A DNA stretch of 64,000 nt from Yoonia sediminilitoris (GTDB taxonomy: Bacteria; Pseudomonadota; Alphaproteobacteria; Rhodobacterales; Rhodobacteraceae): positions 1 to 64,000 of the forward strand of contig NZ_QBUD01000002.1 in assembly GCF_003058085.1 (NCBI RefSeq), read 5' to 3'. Below the pieces are notes generated by a model, which was not told the DNA's origin, searched no databases, and was given only the letters and a program-made list of their open reading frames with translations. A program made the position numbers and the translations under genes. Of this stretch, positions 34,566-43,929 are shown in pieces (within the stretch, counting starts at the first letter, position 1; each line of letters starts with the position of its first letter).

Positions 34566-35582
34566 TTACAGCGTGTCCCGATATGTCGGGATCAGATCGC
34601 CCTTTGCCGGGGTCGCGGCATAGACCCCCCGCGCGATCGCACGGCTCAGGCAGACGGCGGCAGCGGCCCCTATGTCAGCAAAGGCGGCATGGTCAACCTC
34701 GCCTTGTGTCGTTGAGACACCGAACACCAGATCACCATCAAGCGGGCTATGGGCAGGTACAACCGCGCGCGCCATTCCGTCATGGGCGGTCACGGCCAGC
34801 CGATGGCATTGGGTTTTGGTGAGCGGCGCATCGGTCGCAACAATCGCGATGGTTGTGTTTGCCCCTTCAGCGGCGTGCAGCATCATCGCCTCTGCCTTGC
34901 GGCTGATCTGCGGCGACACATGACCTGACATGGGATCAGGGCCCGCGCCGCCAAACTCGCCATCAATCTCGAATGGTGCCGCCCAGAAATGCCTGTCACC
35001 GGGCGTTGTTACGCTGCCCAGCGCGTTCACCACCACGAGGGCCCCCACGGTTGTGCCGTTTGGCAAGACAACTGACGCCGACCCCAAGCCGCCCTTTTGC
35101 ATGGCGGCCAAGGCGCCTGTCCCGGCCCCTGCTGTCCCGATGGTGAAATCAACGCCTGCATCATCAAGGGCGGCGCGCCCCAATGCGCGGTAAGGGTTTT
35201 CGTCCCAATCCTTGGCCCCGCCATTGATCAGGTCAAAGATGATCGCGCCGGGCACGATCGGGATATGCATCGGTCCGACCGGAAACCCCCGCCCCATTGC
35301 GCGCAGCCCGTCCATGACGCCCGAACAGGCATCCAGTCCAAAGGCGGACCCGCCCGACAGCACAAGCGCGTCCACCTTCTGCACCGTCTTGTCAGGGGCC
35401 AACAGATCGGTTTCCTTGGTCCCCGGCCCACCGCCCATCACGTGCACGCTGGCCGTGAACGGTGCGTCACCCACCAAAACTGTGCTTCCGGTCTTGATAT
35501 GATCATCCTGCGCATTGCCAACCCGCAGGCCAGCCACATCGGTAATCAGATTGCGCGGTCCCGGCTTATATGCAGCGACCAC
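34566..35582 (-). CDS. P1/NylC-type N-terminal-nucleophile amidase (peptidase S58 family)
   Basis: The 338-residue product belongs to the DmpA/BapA/NylC family of self-cleaving aminopeptidases and amidases. ALVLSGGSAFGLDACSGVM (about 72-90) and MQKGGLGSASVVLPNGT (about 161-177) are family motifs, and ANTTIAIVATDA (about 241-252) contains the Asn-Thr pair at which NylC-type enzymes cut themselves to expose the nucleophilic Thr. Substrates of relatives are beta-peptides, D-amino-acid amides and 6-aminohexanoate oligomers; which applies here is unknown. I prefer GTG 35582, 6 bases after GGAGG; an ATG at 35603 would add seven residues. It overlaps the SDR end by 17 bases and ends the operon. Confidence 0.86.
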   Translation of the reverse strand: MVAAYKPGPRNLITDVAGLRVGNAQDDHIKTGSTVLVGDAPFTASVHVMGGGPGTKETDLLAPDKTVQKVDALVLSGGSAFGLDACSGVMDGLRAMGRGFPVGPMHIPIVPGAIIFDLINGGAKDWDENPYRALGRAALDDAGVDFTIGTAGAGTGALAAMQKGGLGSASVVLPNGTTVGALVVVNALGSVTTPGDRHFWAAPFEIDGEFGGAGPDPMSGHVSPQISRKAEAMMLHAAEGANTTIAIVATDAPLTKTQCHRLAVTAHDGMARAVVPAHSPLDGDLVFGVSTTQGEVDHAAFADIGAAAAVCLSRAIARGVYAATPAKGDLIPTYRDTL

Positions 35583-36306
35583 CGTCCACCTCCATCGCGA
35601 CACCGGTAATCATGCTGGCCTCGTCCGAGCATAGAAAGCACGCGGCGTTGCCCATATCCTGGGGCGTGGAAAAGCGACCCAGAGGGATTGTCGACAAGAA
35701 CTTGGCGCGGACCTCGGGTGTATCCTCGCCCATGAATGACTTCAGCAACGGGGTCTCTCCTGCGACGGGGTTCAACGCGTTGACGCGAATGCCGTTGGGG
35801 GCCAATTCGACCGCCATCGCCTTAGTCGCCGTGATCATCCAGCCTTTGGAGGCATTGTACCAGTTCAACCGGGGCCGGGGCGACACACCTGCGGTCGAGG
35901 CAATGTTCAGGATGGCCCCTGTTCCCCGCGCTTTGAATTGCGGGACGAACGCCCGCGCAGCCAGATAGACCGACTTCATGTTGACCCGGAAAACACGGTC
36001 GAAATCATCTTCGCTTACGTCCTCCATTGCGGCGGGCAAATGGGTGACGCCGGCGTTGTTCACAAGAATATCGAGATGACCATAAGTCGCCAGAAGCGCC
36101 TCTTTCATCGCCTGCATACTGTCTGCGTTGCCCACGTCGCAGGTCTGTGCGGTGCCCCCGATTTCAGCTGCGATGGCTACGGCTGCATCACCGTTGATAT
36201 CGGCCACCATGACCTTCGCGCCCTCACTCGCGAATTTGCGGGCGATGCCCGCGCCAAAGCCCGAACCACCGCCTGTGACGATGGCTACCTTGTCTTTCAG
36301 TCTCAT
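35566..36306 (-). CDS. Short-chain dehydrogenase/reductase
   Basis: The 246-residue classical SDR has the cofactor motif TGGGSGFGAGIA (about 10-21), NNAGVTH (about 85), catalytic Ser in LNIASTAG and YNASKG (Tyr-x-x-x-Lys), and the FabG-like ending ITGVAMEVDGGRCI. Asp near residue 37 (VADINGD) predicts NAD(H) preference. It probably oxidises a hydroxy intermediate in the pathway of this operon. Start ATG 36306 (MRLKDKVAIVTGG) follows GAGGAA, four bases after the aldehyde dehydrogenase stop; ATG 36318 is a possible alternative. Confidence 0.9.
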   Translation of the reverse strand: MRLKDKVAIVTGGGSGFGAGIARKFASEGAKVMVADINGDAAVAIAAEIGGTAQTCDVGNADSMQAMKEALLATYGHLDILVNNAGVTHLPAAMEDVSEDDFDRVFRVNMKSVYLAARAFVPQFKARGTGAILNIASTAGVSPRPRLNWYNASKGWMITATKAMAVELAPNGIRVNALNPVAGETPLLKSFMGEDTPEVRAKFLSTIPLGRFSTPQDMGNAACFLCSDEASMITGVAMEVDGGRCI

Positions 36307-36310
36307 TTCC

Positions 36311-37753
36311 TCACCCATGCCATGCTGCAACAGTCTTGAGGGTTGAAAATCCGTAAAGCGCTTCAAACCCTTTTTCGCGTCCGTGTCCCGATTTGCCGAC
36401 CCCGCCAAAGGGCAGTTCCACACCCCCGCCAGCGCCGTAGTTATTGATGAAAACCTGCCCTGATTTCAGCGCTTTGGCCAGCCGCATCTGGCGGCCACCG
36501 TCGCGGGTCCAGATGGATGCCACCAGCCCATAATCGGTGCCATTTGCGATTTGCAGGGCCTCCGTTTCAGTTTCAAACGGGATAATCACCTGCACAGGGC
36601 CAAAGATTTCGTCGCGGGCCAGCACATGGTCGGGCGGCACGTCCGCAAACAGAGTCGGAGCGACATAGTGCCCGGCGGCATCCGTCACGATTTCTCCCTG
36701 CGAAACCATGTTCAGGTCAGCCCCTTTCTCCAGATACCCTGTGACAATCTCTTTTTGACGGGCTGAAATGAGCGGCCCAACGGCCAGATCATCCATCGCA
36801 GGGCCAACTTTCAAGGCGCGGTAGGCGTCTGCCATGCGGTCAAGCACCTGATCATAGACGCCGCGCTGCACAAGAATGCGGCTGGAGGCAGAGCATGTCT
36901 GCCCCGCGTTCTGGATACCCGCATTGACCAGGAACGGCAGGGCGCGGTCCAGATCGGCATCATCAAACACGAGTTGGGGGGATTTCCCGCCCAGTTCCAG
37001 CGTGACAGGGATGACGTTGCGGGCCGCAGCGGCCTGAATCAATGCGCCAGTGCGCACAGACCCGGTGAATGACATGTGCGCGATACCGGGATGGTTCGCC
37101 AGCGCGGCACCCGCCTCTGCGCCCAAGCCAGTGACAACATTCAGCGCACCGGGGGGCAGGCCCGCATCGGTGGCAATGGCAGCAAAGGCAAGCGCCGTCA
37201 GGCAGGCCTCCTCGGCTGGCTTCAACACGCAGGCATTGCCCATGGCCAACGCAGCCCCGATTGAGCGGCCAATGATCTGCATCGGGTAGTTCCACGGGAT
37301 AATATGGCCGGTCACACCATGGGGTTCGCGCAAGGTATAAACGGTGTAGCCATCCAGATAGGGGATCGTCTCGCCCATGATCTTGTCGGCAGCACCGCCA
37401 TAAAATTCCAGATAGCGAGCAAGCGCCACAGCATCGGCGCGGGCCTGGGTCAGCGGCTTGCCGACATCCGTCGCCTCGATCTGCGCAAGGGTCTCGACAT
37501 GCTCCAAGACTGCCAGTCCGATGTTGGTCAGGATGCGGCCACGCTCCAGCGCCGTCATCGCGCCCCAGTCGCCATCCAGTGCTGCCTGTGCTGCTGTAAC
37601 CCCGGCGTCGATATCATCGGCCGTGCCCCGGGCGATCGTTGTGATCTGGGCGCAGGTCGACGGGTCCGTGACTTGGATCGCGGCCTTGCCGCGAATCCAA
37701 GTCCCCCCGATCAAATGGTGCGCAGGTGGTATATCAAACGGTTTCAGGGGCAT
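36311..37753 (-). CDS. Aldehyde dehydrogenase (NAD(P)+)
   Basis: The 480-residue protein is a class 3-type aldehyde dehydrogenase: PWNYPMQIIGRSIGAALA (cofactor region), FTGSVRTG, catalytic Glu in VTLELGGKSP and catalytic Cys in NAGQTCSASSRILVQ, ending with GGVGKSGHGREKGFEALYGF. The physiological aldehyde is unknown; with the peptide-type importer and amidase it may be an amino-aldehyde. I start at ATG 37753 (MPLKPFDIPPAHH), which overlaps the end of the ATPase gene by 20 bases. Confidence 0.92.
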   Translation of the reverse strand: MPLKPFDIPPAHHLIGGTWIRGKAAIQVTDPSTCAQITTIARGTADDIDAGVTAAQAALDGDWGAMTALERGRILTNIGLAVLEHVETLAQIEATDVGKPLTQARADAVALARYLEFYGGAADKIMGETIPYLDGYTVYTLREPHGVTGHIIPWNYPMQIIGRSIGAALAMGNACVLKPAEEACLTALAFAAIATDAGLPPGALNVVTGLGAEAGAALANHPGIAHMSFTGSVRTGALIQAAAARNVIPVTLELGGKSPQLVFDDADLDRALPFLVNAGIQNAGQTCSASSRILVQRGVYDQVLDRMADAYRALKVGPAMDDLAVGPLISARQKEIVTGYLEKGADLNMVSQGEIVTDAAGHYVAPTLFADVPPDHVLARDEIFGPVQVIIPFETETEALQIANGTDYGLVASIWTRDGGRQMRLAKALKSGQVFINNYGAGGGVELPFGGVGKSGHGREKGFEALYGFSTLKTVAAWHG

Positions 37754-39329
37754 GGGTAATATCCGGCAGTTGTGGGGCGGCGGCAATCAAGCTCTTGGTA
37801 TAGGGGTGTTGCGGGTTGTTGAATACATCCTCTGTTGGACCCTGTTCGACAATCCGGCCCGCCTGCATCACAAGCACGCGGTCGGTCACGGTCCGCACCA
37901 CCGATAGATCATGGCTGATGAAAAGATAGCCAAGCGGGCGTTTGCGGCAAAGGTCGGCAATCAGGTCCAGCACTTGCGCGCGGACAGACACATCCAGCGC
38001 GGAAACGGCTTCATCAAAGATAATCAACTCCGGTTCCACGATCAGCGCACGTGCGATCGCAATGCGCTGCCGCTGCCCGCCAGAGAATTCATGAATATAT
38101 TTGCGCCCATCCGATGGTGACAGACCGACATCGGCAAGAGCCTTGGTGATCGCCGCATCACGCGCGGGCCCGGTCGGGGGCCTTTCAAGCAGATGAAACG
38201 GTTCCGTGATCAGCCTGTCCACCCGGTGGCGGGGGTTAAAACTGCTGTAGGGGTCCTGAAACACGACCTGCATCTTGCGCCGCACAGTCAAATTCGGATG
38301 TCGACCCGTGAACACCGGCTGCCCGTCCAACATAATCTGGCCGCCCTGCACATCTTCCAGCCCCAGAATAGCGCGGGTCAGGGTGGATTTACCGCAACCG
38401 CTTTCGCCGACCAGACCCACACGTTCGCCATGCTCCACCTCAAAACTGATATCATGCAAAGCCCGAAATCGGGGGCGCGGGCCAAGCAGTTTTTCGCGGG
38501 GCATCGGGTAGTCGCGGTCAACGTTTGCAACGCGCAACAACGGCGCAGCCGGCGCCCTGTCAGGAAGATCGACCTGATGGGTCGATGCGGCAAACAGGGA
38601 CTTGGTGTATGGGTGGCGCATCTCAGCCAGCAATGTCTGTGTTGGGGCCGCCTCGACCACGCGGCCCTTTTGCATCACCACGATCCGGTCAGCGATGTCG
38701 GCAACAACGGCCAGATCGTGCGTGATGATCAACAGCCCCATGTCAAAGGCGCTGACCAACTCTCTCAGCAGCGCCAGAATACGGGCCTGCGTGGTCACAT
38801 CCAGCGCTGTGGTCGGTTCATCTGCAATCAGCAGTTTGGGGCGCAGTGCAATCGCCATCGCAATCACAACCCGCTGCCGCTGTCCGCCGGACAATTCGTG
38901 CGGATAACGGTCAGGCGGCACGGTCAGGCCGACCCTTTGCAAGACCTCAGCCGCCTGACGGTGCGCCTCTCTGCGGGGCATGTTGCGATGAACCAGCAGC
39001 GTTTCGGCTACCTGCGCACCAATGGTCTGCACCGGATTCAGGGCGGTCATCGGCTCCTGAAAGACCATGCCCATGCTGTTGCCACGCATCTGGCACAGGG
39101 CGGGTTCGGGCGTTGTCAGAATATCGATGCCATCCAGCATCACGGTGCCCTGCGTCTGTGCCCCGCGTGGCAGCAGGCCCATCGTTGCAAGCGCTGTCAT
39201 GGATTTCCCCGACCCGCTTTCGCCTGTAATGGCGACGATCTCTCCCGCCTGCACCGACAGGTTGATGCCATGCAGAATTTCCGCTTGGCCAATCTGCACC
39301 GATAGATCTTTGATGGCGAGAAGGCTCAT
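37734..39329 (-). CDS. Dipeptide-type ABC transporter, fused ATPase (DppD-DppF)
   Basis: The 531-residue protein contains two complete ABC domains in tandem, which are separate proteins in the classical Dpp/Opp systems. Domain 1 (about 1-250) has Walker A GESGSGKSM and signature LSGGQRQRV; domain 2 (about 265-525) has GESGCGKST, signature FSGGQRQRI and Walker B LIIFDEAVSALD. Each keeps its catalytic residues, so both sites should be active. It is coupled by ATGA to the upstream permease gene. Confidence 0.93.
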   Translation of the reverse strand: MSLLAIKDLSVQIGQAEILHGINLSVQAGEIVAITGESGSGKSMTALATMGLLPRGAQTQGTVMLDGIDILTTPEPALCQMRGNSMGMVFQEPMTALNPVQTIGAQVAETLLVHRNMPRREAHRQAAEVLQRVGLTVPPDRYPHELSGGQRQRVVIAMAIALRPKLLIADEPTTALDVTTQARILALLRELVSAFDMGLLIITHDLAVVADIADRIVVMQKGRVVEAAPTQTLLAEMRHPYTKSLFAASTHQVDLPDRAPAAPLLRVANVDRDYPMPREKLLGPRPRFRALHDISFEVEHGERVGLVGESGCGKSTLTRAILGLEDVQGGQIMLDGQPVFTGRHPNLTVRRKMQVVFQDPYSSFNPRHRVDRLITEPFHLLERPPTGPARDAAITKALADVGLSPSDGRKYIHEFSGGQRQRIAIARALIVEPELIIFDEAVSALDVSVRAQVLDLIADLCRKRPLGYLFISHDLSVVRTVTDRVLVMQAGRIVEQGPTEDVFNNPQHPYTKSLIAAAPQLPDITHAPETV

Positions 39330-40141
39330 ACGCGGGCCACCCGAATGCGCGGGTCAAGCCAGTCGCGCAGCCCGTCCCCCAGCAGGTTCAGCCCCAGCAC
39401 CATCAACAGTATGGCAAAACCGGGCACAAGTGCCGTGTGCGGCGCAATGCTGACAAGTGTTTGCGCATCCGCCAGCATCCGTCCCCAACTGGCCGTGGGC
39501 GGCTGCGCACCCAGCCCGATGTAGGACAGGGCCGCCTCTGCCAGAATACCTAGACTGAACTGGATCGTCCCCTGCACGATCATCAGGTTGGTGATGTTGG
39601 GCAGGATATGTTCGACCGAAATGCGTGCCGCTGACTTGCCACAAACGCGGGCAGCCAGAATGAAGTCGCGTTCCCACAGCGGCAGCGCCGCGCCGCGCGT
39701 CAGACGGGCAAAGACCGGCACGTTGAAAATCCCAATTGCGATGATTGCATTGACCGCAGAGGCGCCGAAAACCGCAGTGATCAGGATCGCAATCACCAGC
39801 GACGGAAAGGCAAACACGAGGTCATTGCCCCGCATGATCAGCTCATCCAACAGGGACCCGTGCCGCGCGGCAGCCAGCAGGCCCAATGGTACACCGACCG
39901 CCATGCCAATCCCCACGGCCAGCAAAGCCACGGCAATCGACGTGCGTGCGCCCATCATGATCATCGACAGGATATCGCGCCCAAAATGATCGGTGCCCAG
40001 CCAATGTGCGCCGCTGGGCGGTTTCAGCTTGTTCGGGATATTGAGTGTTTCAATGTCAAAGGGTGTCCAGATGAACGACAGCGCCGCCAACACAACAAAA
40101 ACGACCGACAGCGCCGCCCCGATGATCAGACCGCGGCTCAT
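39326..40141 (-). CDS. Dipeptide-type ABC transporter permease (DppC-like)
   Basis: The 271-residue inner-membrane protein has the OppC N-terminal segment (HWLGTDHFGRDILSMIMMGAR, about 45-65) and about six membrane helices, with the EAA-type loop HILPNITNLMIVQGT. It starts by ATGA overlap with the DppB gene and ends by ATGA overlap with the ATPase, so three transporter genes are translated as one block. Confidence 0.93.
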   Translation of the reverse strand: MSRGLIIGAALSVVFVVLAALSFIWTPFDIETLNIPNKLKPPSGAHWLGTDHFGRDILSMIMMGARTSIAVALLAVGIGMAVGVPLGLLAAARHGSLLDELIMRGNDLVFAFPSLVIAILITAVFGASAVNAIIAIGIFNVPVFARLTRGAALPLWERDFILAARVCGKSAARISVEHILPNITNLMIVQGTIQFSLGILAEAALSYIGLGAQPPTASWGRMLADAQTLVSIAPHTALVPGFAILLMVLGLNLLGDGLRDWLDPRIRVARV

Positions 40142-41082
40142 GCTTTGCGCCGCAAGCGCGGGTCAACGGCGGCATAGGCGAGGTCAACAAGGAAATTCAC
40201 CACGATCACGGTGAAAACCAACAGCATCACCACGCTTTCCACGACAATCAGGTCGCGGGCCGAAATCGACTGAAAGATCAGGCGGCCAAGGCCGGGCAGG
40301 AAAAACACCTGTTCGATGATAATCCCGCCCGCCAGCAGAAAGGAAAATTGCAGACCGATGATTGTCAGCACAGGGATCAGCGCGTTGCGGACTGCGTGCC
40401 GCCACAGGGCCTGCCTGCGCGACAGACCTTTGGCGCGGACGGTGCGGATGAAATCCTCGCCCAGCATATCCAGCAGGGATGACCGCATCACCCGCGCAAG
40501 GATTGCCGCTTGCGGCAGGGCAAGAGCGATAGCGGGCAGGGTCAGCGCCTTGAGCGCCTGCATCGGATTGTCCCAGCCGGGAAAGCCGCCCGCGCTGAAC
40601 CAGCGCAGATTGATGGCAAAGATCAACACAAGGATCATCGCGAACCAGAAATTGGGGATAGCCACACCCAGTTGCGTCGCCCCCATGATGGTCACGTCAC
40701 CTGCGCTGCCACGCCTGCTGGCCGCATAAATCCCCGCCGGAAAGGCAATCAGCGTGGACAAAATCAACGCATAGATGGCCAGCGGCAGTGAAACCCAAAT
40801 GCGGTCGCTGACCAGCTCTGCCACCGGTGTCTTGTAGGTCCATGAGTTGCCAAAATCGCCCGTCAGCAGGCCCGTCACCCATGCAAAATAACGCACTGGT
40901 AACGGCTGATCGAGCCCCATTTCAGCCCGCAGCGCCGCCAGCGTGTCAGCGCGGGCATTCACGCCCAGCATGAAGGAGGCCGGATCGCCGGGAATGACTT
41001 CGATCACGGCAAATATCACGATGGACGCGACGACAAGGCTTAACACAAGCGACAGAAAACGGCCCAGCACATAGCGGATCAT
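40138..41082 (-). CDS. Dipeptide-type ABC transporter permease (DppB-like)
   Basis: The 314-residue permease begins MIRYVLGRFLSLVLSLVVAS and has about six membrane helices. IPGDPASFMLG (about 31-41) and RTVRAKGLSRRQALWRHAVRNALIPVLT (EAA loop, about 205-232) are OppB/DppB hallmarks. I start at 41082; the reading from 41187 has no hydrophobic first helix at its beginning and extends into the gap after the binding-protein gene. It works with the DppC-like permease. Confidence 0.93.
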   Translation of the reverse strand: MIRYVLGRFLSLVLSLVVASIVIFAVIEVIPGDPASFMLGVNARADTLAALRAEMGLDQPLPVRYFAWVTGLLTGDFGNSWTYKTPVAELVSDRIWVSLPLAIYALILSTLIAFPAGIYAASRRGSAGDVTIMGATQLGVAIPNFWFAMILVLIFAINLRWFSAGGFPGWDNPMQALKALTLPAIALALPQAAILARVMRSSLLDMLGEDFIRTVRAKGLSRRQALWRHAVRNALIPVLTIIGLQFSFLLAGGIIIEQVFFLPGLGRLIFQSISARDLIVVESVVMLLVFTVIVVNFLVDLAYAAVDPRLRRKA

Positions 41083-41193
41083 CGCGGATGCCTGACCATC
41101 ACAATACCCCGCCGCGCACCGCACCAAGACCGAAAGATCTGCGCAATCCTGTCCCCCCTCAGCAGGGACCGCGCCGGGCGGCCCCATCCATGG

Positions 41194-42669
41194 TTACTCG
41201 GCCCAGCTGACAACAGTCAGATCAACCGCAGCCGTAGGCTGGTTGACCCAAAGCCCCTGCACGCCCGCCTTGGCGACCGTCGCCACAGCCAGTTCGAACA
41301 GGTAGCCGTTCACGTAGTCTTCCGAGATGATCGTCTGGGCCTTTGCCAACAGATCACTGCGTCCGGCAGGGTCTGTCGTGGCGTTCAACTCTTCCATGAG
41401 CGCCTGAAAATCAGGATTGTCATATTGGAAGTAATAGTCGGGATTGGCGTAGATCCCGATATCCATGGGTTCGGTGTGGCTGACGATAGAAAGGCCAAAG
41501 TCCTTGCCCTTGAACACTTCCTCAATCCACTGTGCCCATTCCAGATTGCTGATTTCCGCTTGAATCCCGACCTCGCGCAGCTGGCTTGCGATAATCTCAC
41601 CGCCGCGGCGGGCATAGGATGGGGGCGGCAGTTTCAGGGTTGTGGTGAAACCATCGGCAAAGCCTGCTTCGGCCAGCAATTCCTTGGCTTTGGCTGGATC
41701 ATAGGGCGAGTTTGCCAACAGATCCACATAGTCGGGGTTATGTGGGGCAAAGTGGGTGCCAATCGGCGTGCCCAGCCCGAACATGGCCCCGTCGATGATC
41801 GCCTGCCTGTCGATGGCATGGGCCACAGCCTGCCTTACAAGTTTGTTGTCAAAAGGCGGCATCTTGTTGTTGGTAGAGAGGATTGTCTCACCCTCTGTAT
41901 TGCCGACAAGCACCTGAAAACGGGGGTCCGCCTCGAATTGTGGCAGGTTTTCGGGGGCGGGGAAGCCCACAAAGACATCCACATCTTCGGCCATGACGGC
42001 CGCGAAAGCCGCCGTCGGGTCGGAAATGAAGCGGAATGTCGCATTTTCCAGCGCGGGGGCGTCGCCCCAGTAATTTTCGTTGCGCGCCAGTTCCAGCCTG
42101 TCACCCTGTACCCAGTCGGCAAAGGTGAATGCGCCGGTCCCGACGGGGTTGGAGGCGATATCTTCAATGCTTTCAGGGGCCACAATGACCGCATCACCCC
42201 ACGCCATGTTGAACAGGAACATGCCGTTGGGGCCATCCAGCGTGACCTGAACGGTCAACGGGTCAATCACGGTCACATCCGTGATGCCCGCGAACAGACC
42301 CTTCTGGGCGTTTGTGCTGTCGTCTGCGCGGGCGCGGTCAAGGCTGAATTTCACATCCTCAGCGTCCATTGTGGTGCCGTCGTGAAAGTTCACGCCGTCG
42401 TGCAGCTTGAAGGTATAGACCGTGCCATCATCGGAAATTTCCCAGCTTTCGGCCAGTCCGGGCACAACTGACCCGTCCCCTTCGAAGCGTGTCAACCCTT
42501 CGAATACATTGGAATAAAGGACCGAGTCGATCGCTTGTGCTGCCCCGCCTGTCGGGTCAAGGTTCGGGGGTTCCAACTGGATTGCGACAGTTATGTCTGT
42601 CTGGGCCGACGCAAGACCTGCGGTCAGTGCCAGTGCGCCAGCAGTCAAAAGCGGCTTGATGGCTTTCAT
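41194..42669 (-). CDS. Dipeptide/oligopeptide-type ABC substrate-binding protein
   Basis: The 491-residue family 5 (SBP_bac_5) protein has a signal peptide (MKAIKPLLTAGALALTAGLASAQ, cut near residue 23) and binds its ligand in the periplasm. LEPPNLDPTGGAAQAIDSVLYSNVFEGLTR is the N-terminal signature and VYTFKLHDGVNFHDGTTMDAEDVKFS the second. The ligand may be a peptide, a beta-peptide or an amide oligomer, given the amidase in the operon. I start at 42669, where GGGAGAAACC precedes ATG. This is the promoter-proximal gene of the seven-gene operon. Confidence 0.93.
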   Translation of the reverse strand: MKAIKPLLTAGALALTAGLASAQTDITVAIQLEPPNLDPTGGAAQAIDSVLYSNVFEGLTRFEGDGSVVPGLAESWEISDDGTVYTFKLHDGVNFHDGTTMDAEDVKFSLDRARADDSTNAQKGLFAGITDVTVIDPLTVQVTLDGPNGMFLFNMAWGDAVIVAPESIEDIASNPVGTGAFTFADWVQGDRLELARNENYWGDAPALENATFRFISDPTAAFAAVMAEDVDVFVGFPAPENLPQFEADPRFQVLVGNTEGETILSTNNKMPPFDNKLVRQAVAHAIDRQAIIDGAMFGLGTPIGTHFAPHNPDYVDLLANSPYDPAKAKELLAEAGFADGFTTTLKLPPPSYARRGGEIIASQLREVGIQAEISNLEWAQWIEEVFKGKDFGLSIVSHTEPMDIGIYANPDYYFQYDNPDFQALMEELNATTDPAGRSDLLAKAQTIISEDYVNGYLFELAVATVAKAGVQGLWVNQPTAAVDLTVVSWAE

Positions 42670-42893
42670 TGGTTTCTCCCTGTTTGTTTGGCCCGTTCTG
42701 CATTGCAGACGTGCTTTGCGGCATAGCTTGCACGGATATTGCATGATCTTCAACGCCTTCATGCATTGGCTCTTGTTTGGCATGGTCTCAATTTTCTCAT
42801 CGTTGGCGGACAAGAATGGGCTAAGCTCGGTCAGAATCGTGCGCCTTTGGTGGGCGTGCAGAAAGAAATTTATTTTTTTACGGGAGGATTAGA

Positions 42894-43802
42894 ATGACTC
42901 AAAACCCTATCATGTTTGGTTTAGGGGGCACGGTTTTTGGTGCGGCGATTGCAGCCTTGGCGATGAGCCAGGGGGGCGACCTGAGAAAGCTTGAACAAGA
43001 AATGCTGGCGATGGCTGACAGCAATAGCGCACTTGCCGCTGAAGTGGCGAGCCTGTCAGAGCAGGTTGGCAACGTCGAAGCAAGCCTTGCGACAGTGACA
43101 GAGGCGAATGCCGGACTGGGCGACACAATGACGACGGCGATGGCGGACCTTTCCAGCGCAGTCGCCGACAGCCTGTCGCAGACAGCAGCCGAACAGGCCG
43201 ACGCGCTGGCCGCTGGGTTAGACGAAATGCGCACTATGGCGGCGACCGCAGGTGCGGCACCTGCCGTAGCCCCGACCGTGTCAGAAGCCCCCGCCACGGC
43301 AGCACCCGTCATGTCTGATCCGCCCGCCGAAGGCAGCCCCGGCATTGGCGAGACGGTGACCTTGGCGGACGGTGCAGTGCGGGTCTTTGTGTCGCGGGTG
43401 ACTGATGTCAGTGCGCGGGTGGCGGCGAATGGGCTGGATATGATCAGCCTGTCTGTGGGTCAGTCGCGCGGTGTGCAAACCGCCAATGCCTATTGCCGTG
43501 TCACGCTGGACGCGGTGGGCGACCGCCAAGCAGGTTTGTCAGCCCTTTGCGGCGATGATCTGCCGCCACCCTCCGGTAGCAAGATCGGCGAAACGATCCA
43601 GCTGGCTGATGGTGCTATTCGTGTATTCGTATCCCGTCTGGCCCCGGATGAAAGCCATGCAATTCTGGCGATCAACGGATTGGACACCACATCGCTTGGC
43701 TTCGGAGAGGTCGCAACGATCGAAGCAGAAGGCACCACCTGCGCCATAATGGTTGATAGCATCGACCGTGGCACCGTGCAGTTGACCGAAAGCTGTAGCT
43801 GA
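42894..43802 (+). CDS. Membrane-anchored coiled-coil protein with duplicated C-terminal domain
   Basis: The 302-residue product starts with a membrane segment (about 8-25), continues with an Ala-rich coiled coil (about 28-115) and a Pro/Ala linker (about 120-148), and ends with two copies of a roughly 70-residue domain (about 151-219 and 231-301). Both start with IGET(V/I)xLADGA(V/I)RVFVSR and both contain two cysteines exactly 18 residues apart (201/219 and 283/301), suggesting periplasmic disulfides. No known family is recognised. GGAGGATTAGA precedes the ATG. It is divergent from the ABC operon by 224 bp. Confidence 0.8.
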   Translation: MTQNPIMFGLGGTVFGAAIAALAMSQGGDLRKLEQEMLAMADSNSALAAEVASLSEQVGNVEASLATVTEANAGLGDTMTTAMADLSSAVADSLSQTAAEQADALAAGLDEMRTMAATAGAAPAVAPTVSEAPATAAPVMSDPPAEGSPGIGETVTLADGAVRVFVSRVTDVSARVAANGLDMISLSVGQSRGVQTANAYCRVTLDAVGDRQAGLSALCGDDLPPPSGSKIGETIQLADGAIRVFVSRLAPDESHAILAINGLDTTSLGFGEVATIEAEGTTCAIMVDSIDRGTVQLTESCS

Positions 43803-43820
43803 CAGTCAACCAAAGGGTAA

Positions 43821-43868
43821 GGTGCGGAAACGCGCGGGCATTGACCAAACCCGCCAGATTTTCCGCAC
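43821..43868 (+). terminator. Nested inverted repeat after the coiled-coil gene
   Basis: GGTGCGGAAA (43821-43830) pairs with TTTCCGCACC, and GCGGG/CCCGC pairs inside the 28-base interior, giving an extended stem beginning 18 bases after the stop. No T-run follows. A structured 3' end is likely. Confidence 0.5.
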
Positions 43869-43929
43869 CTGATCAGCCGACAAAAGAGGGCCAAGCCCGA
43901 TTATTGCCTTCTGGTAGTCATCCGCGTTT

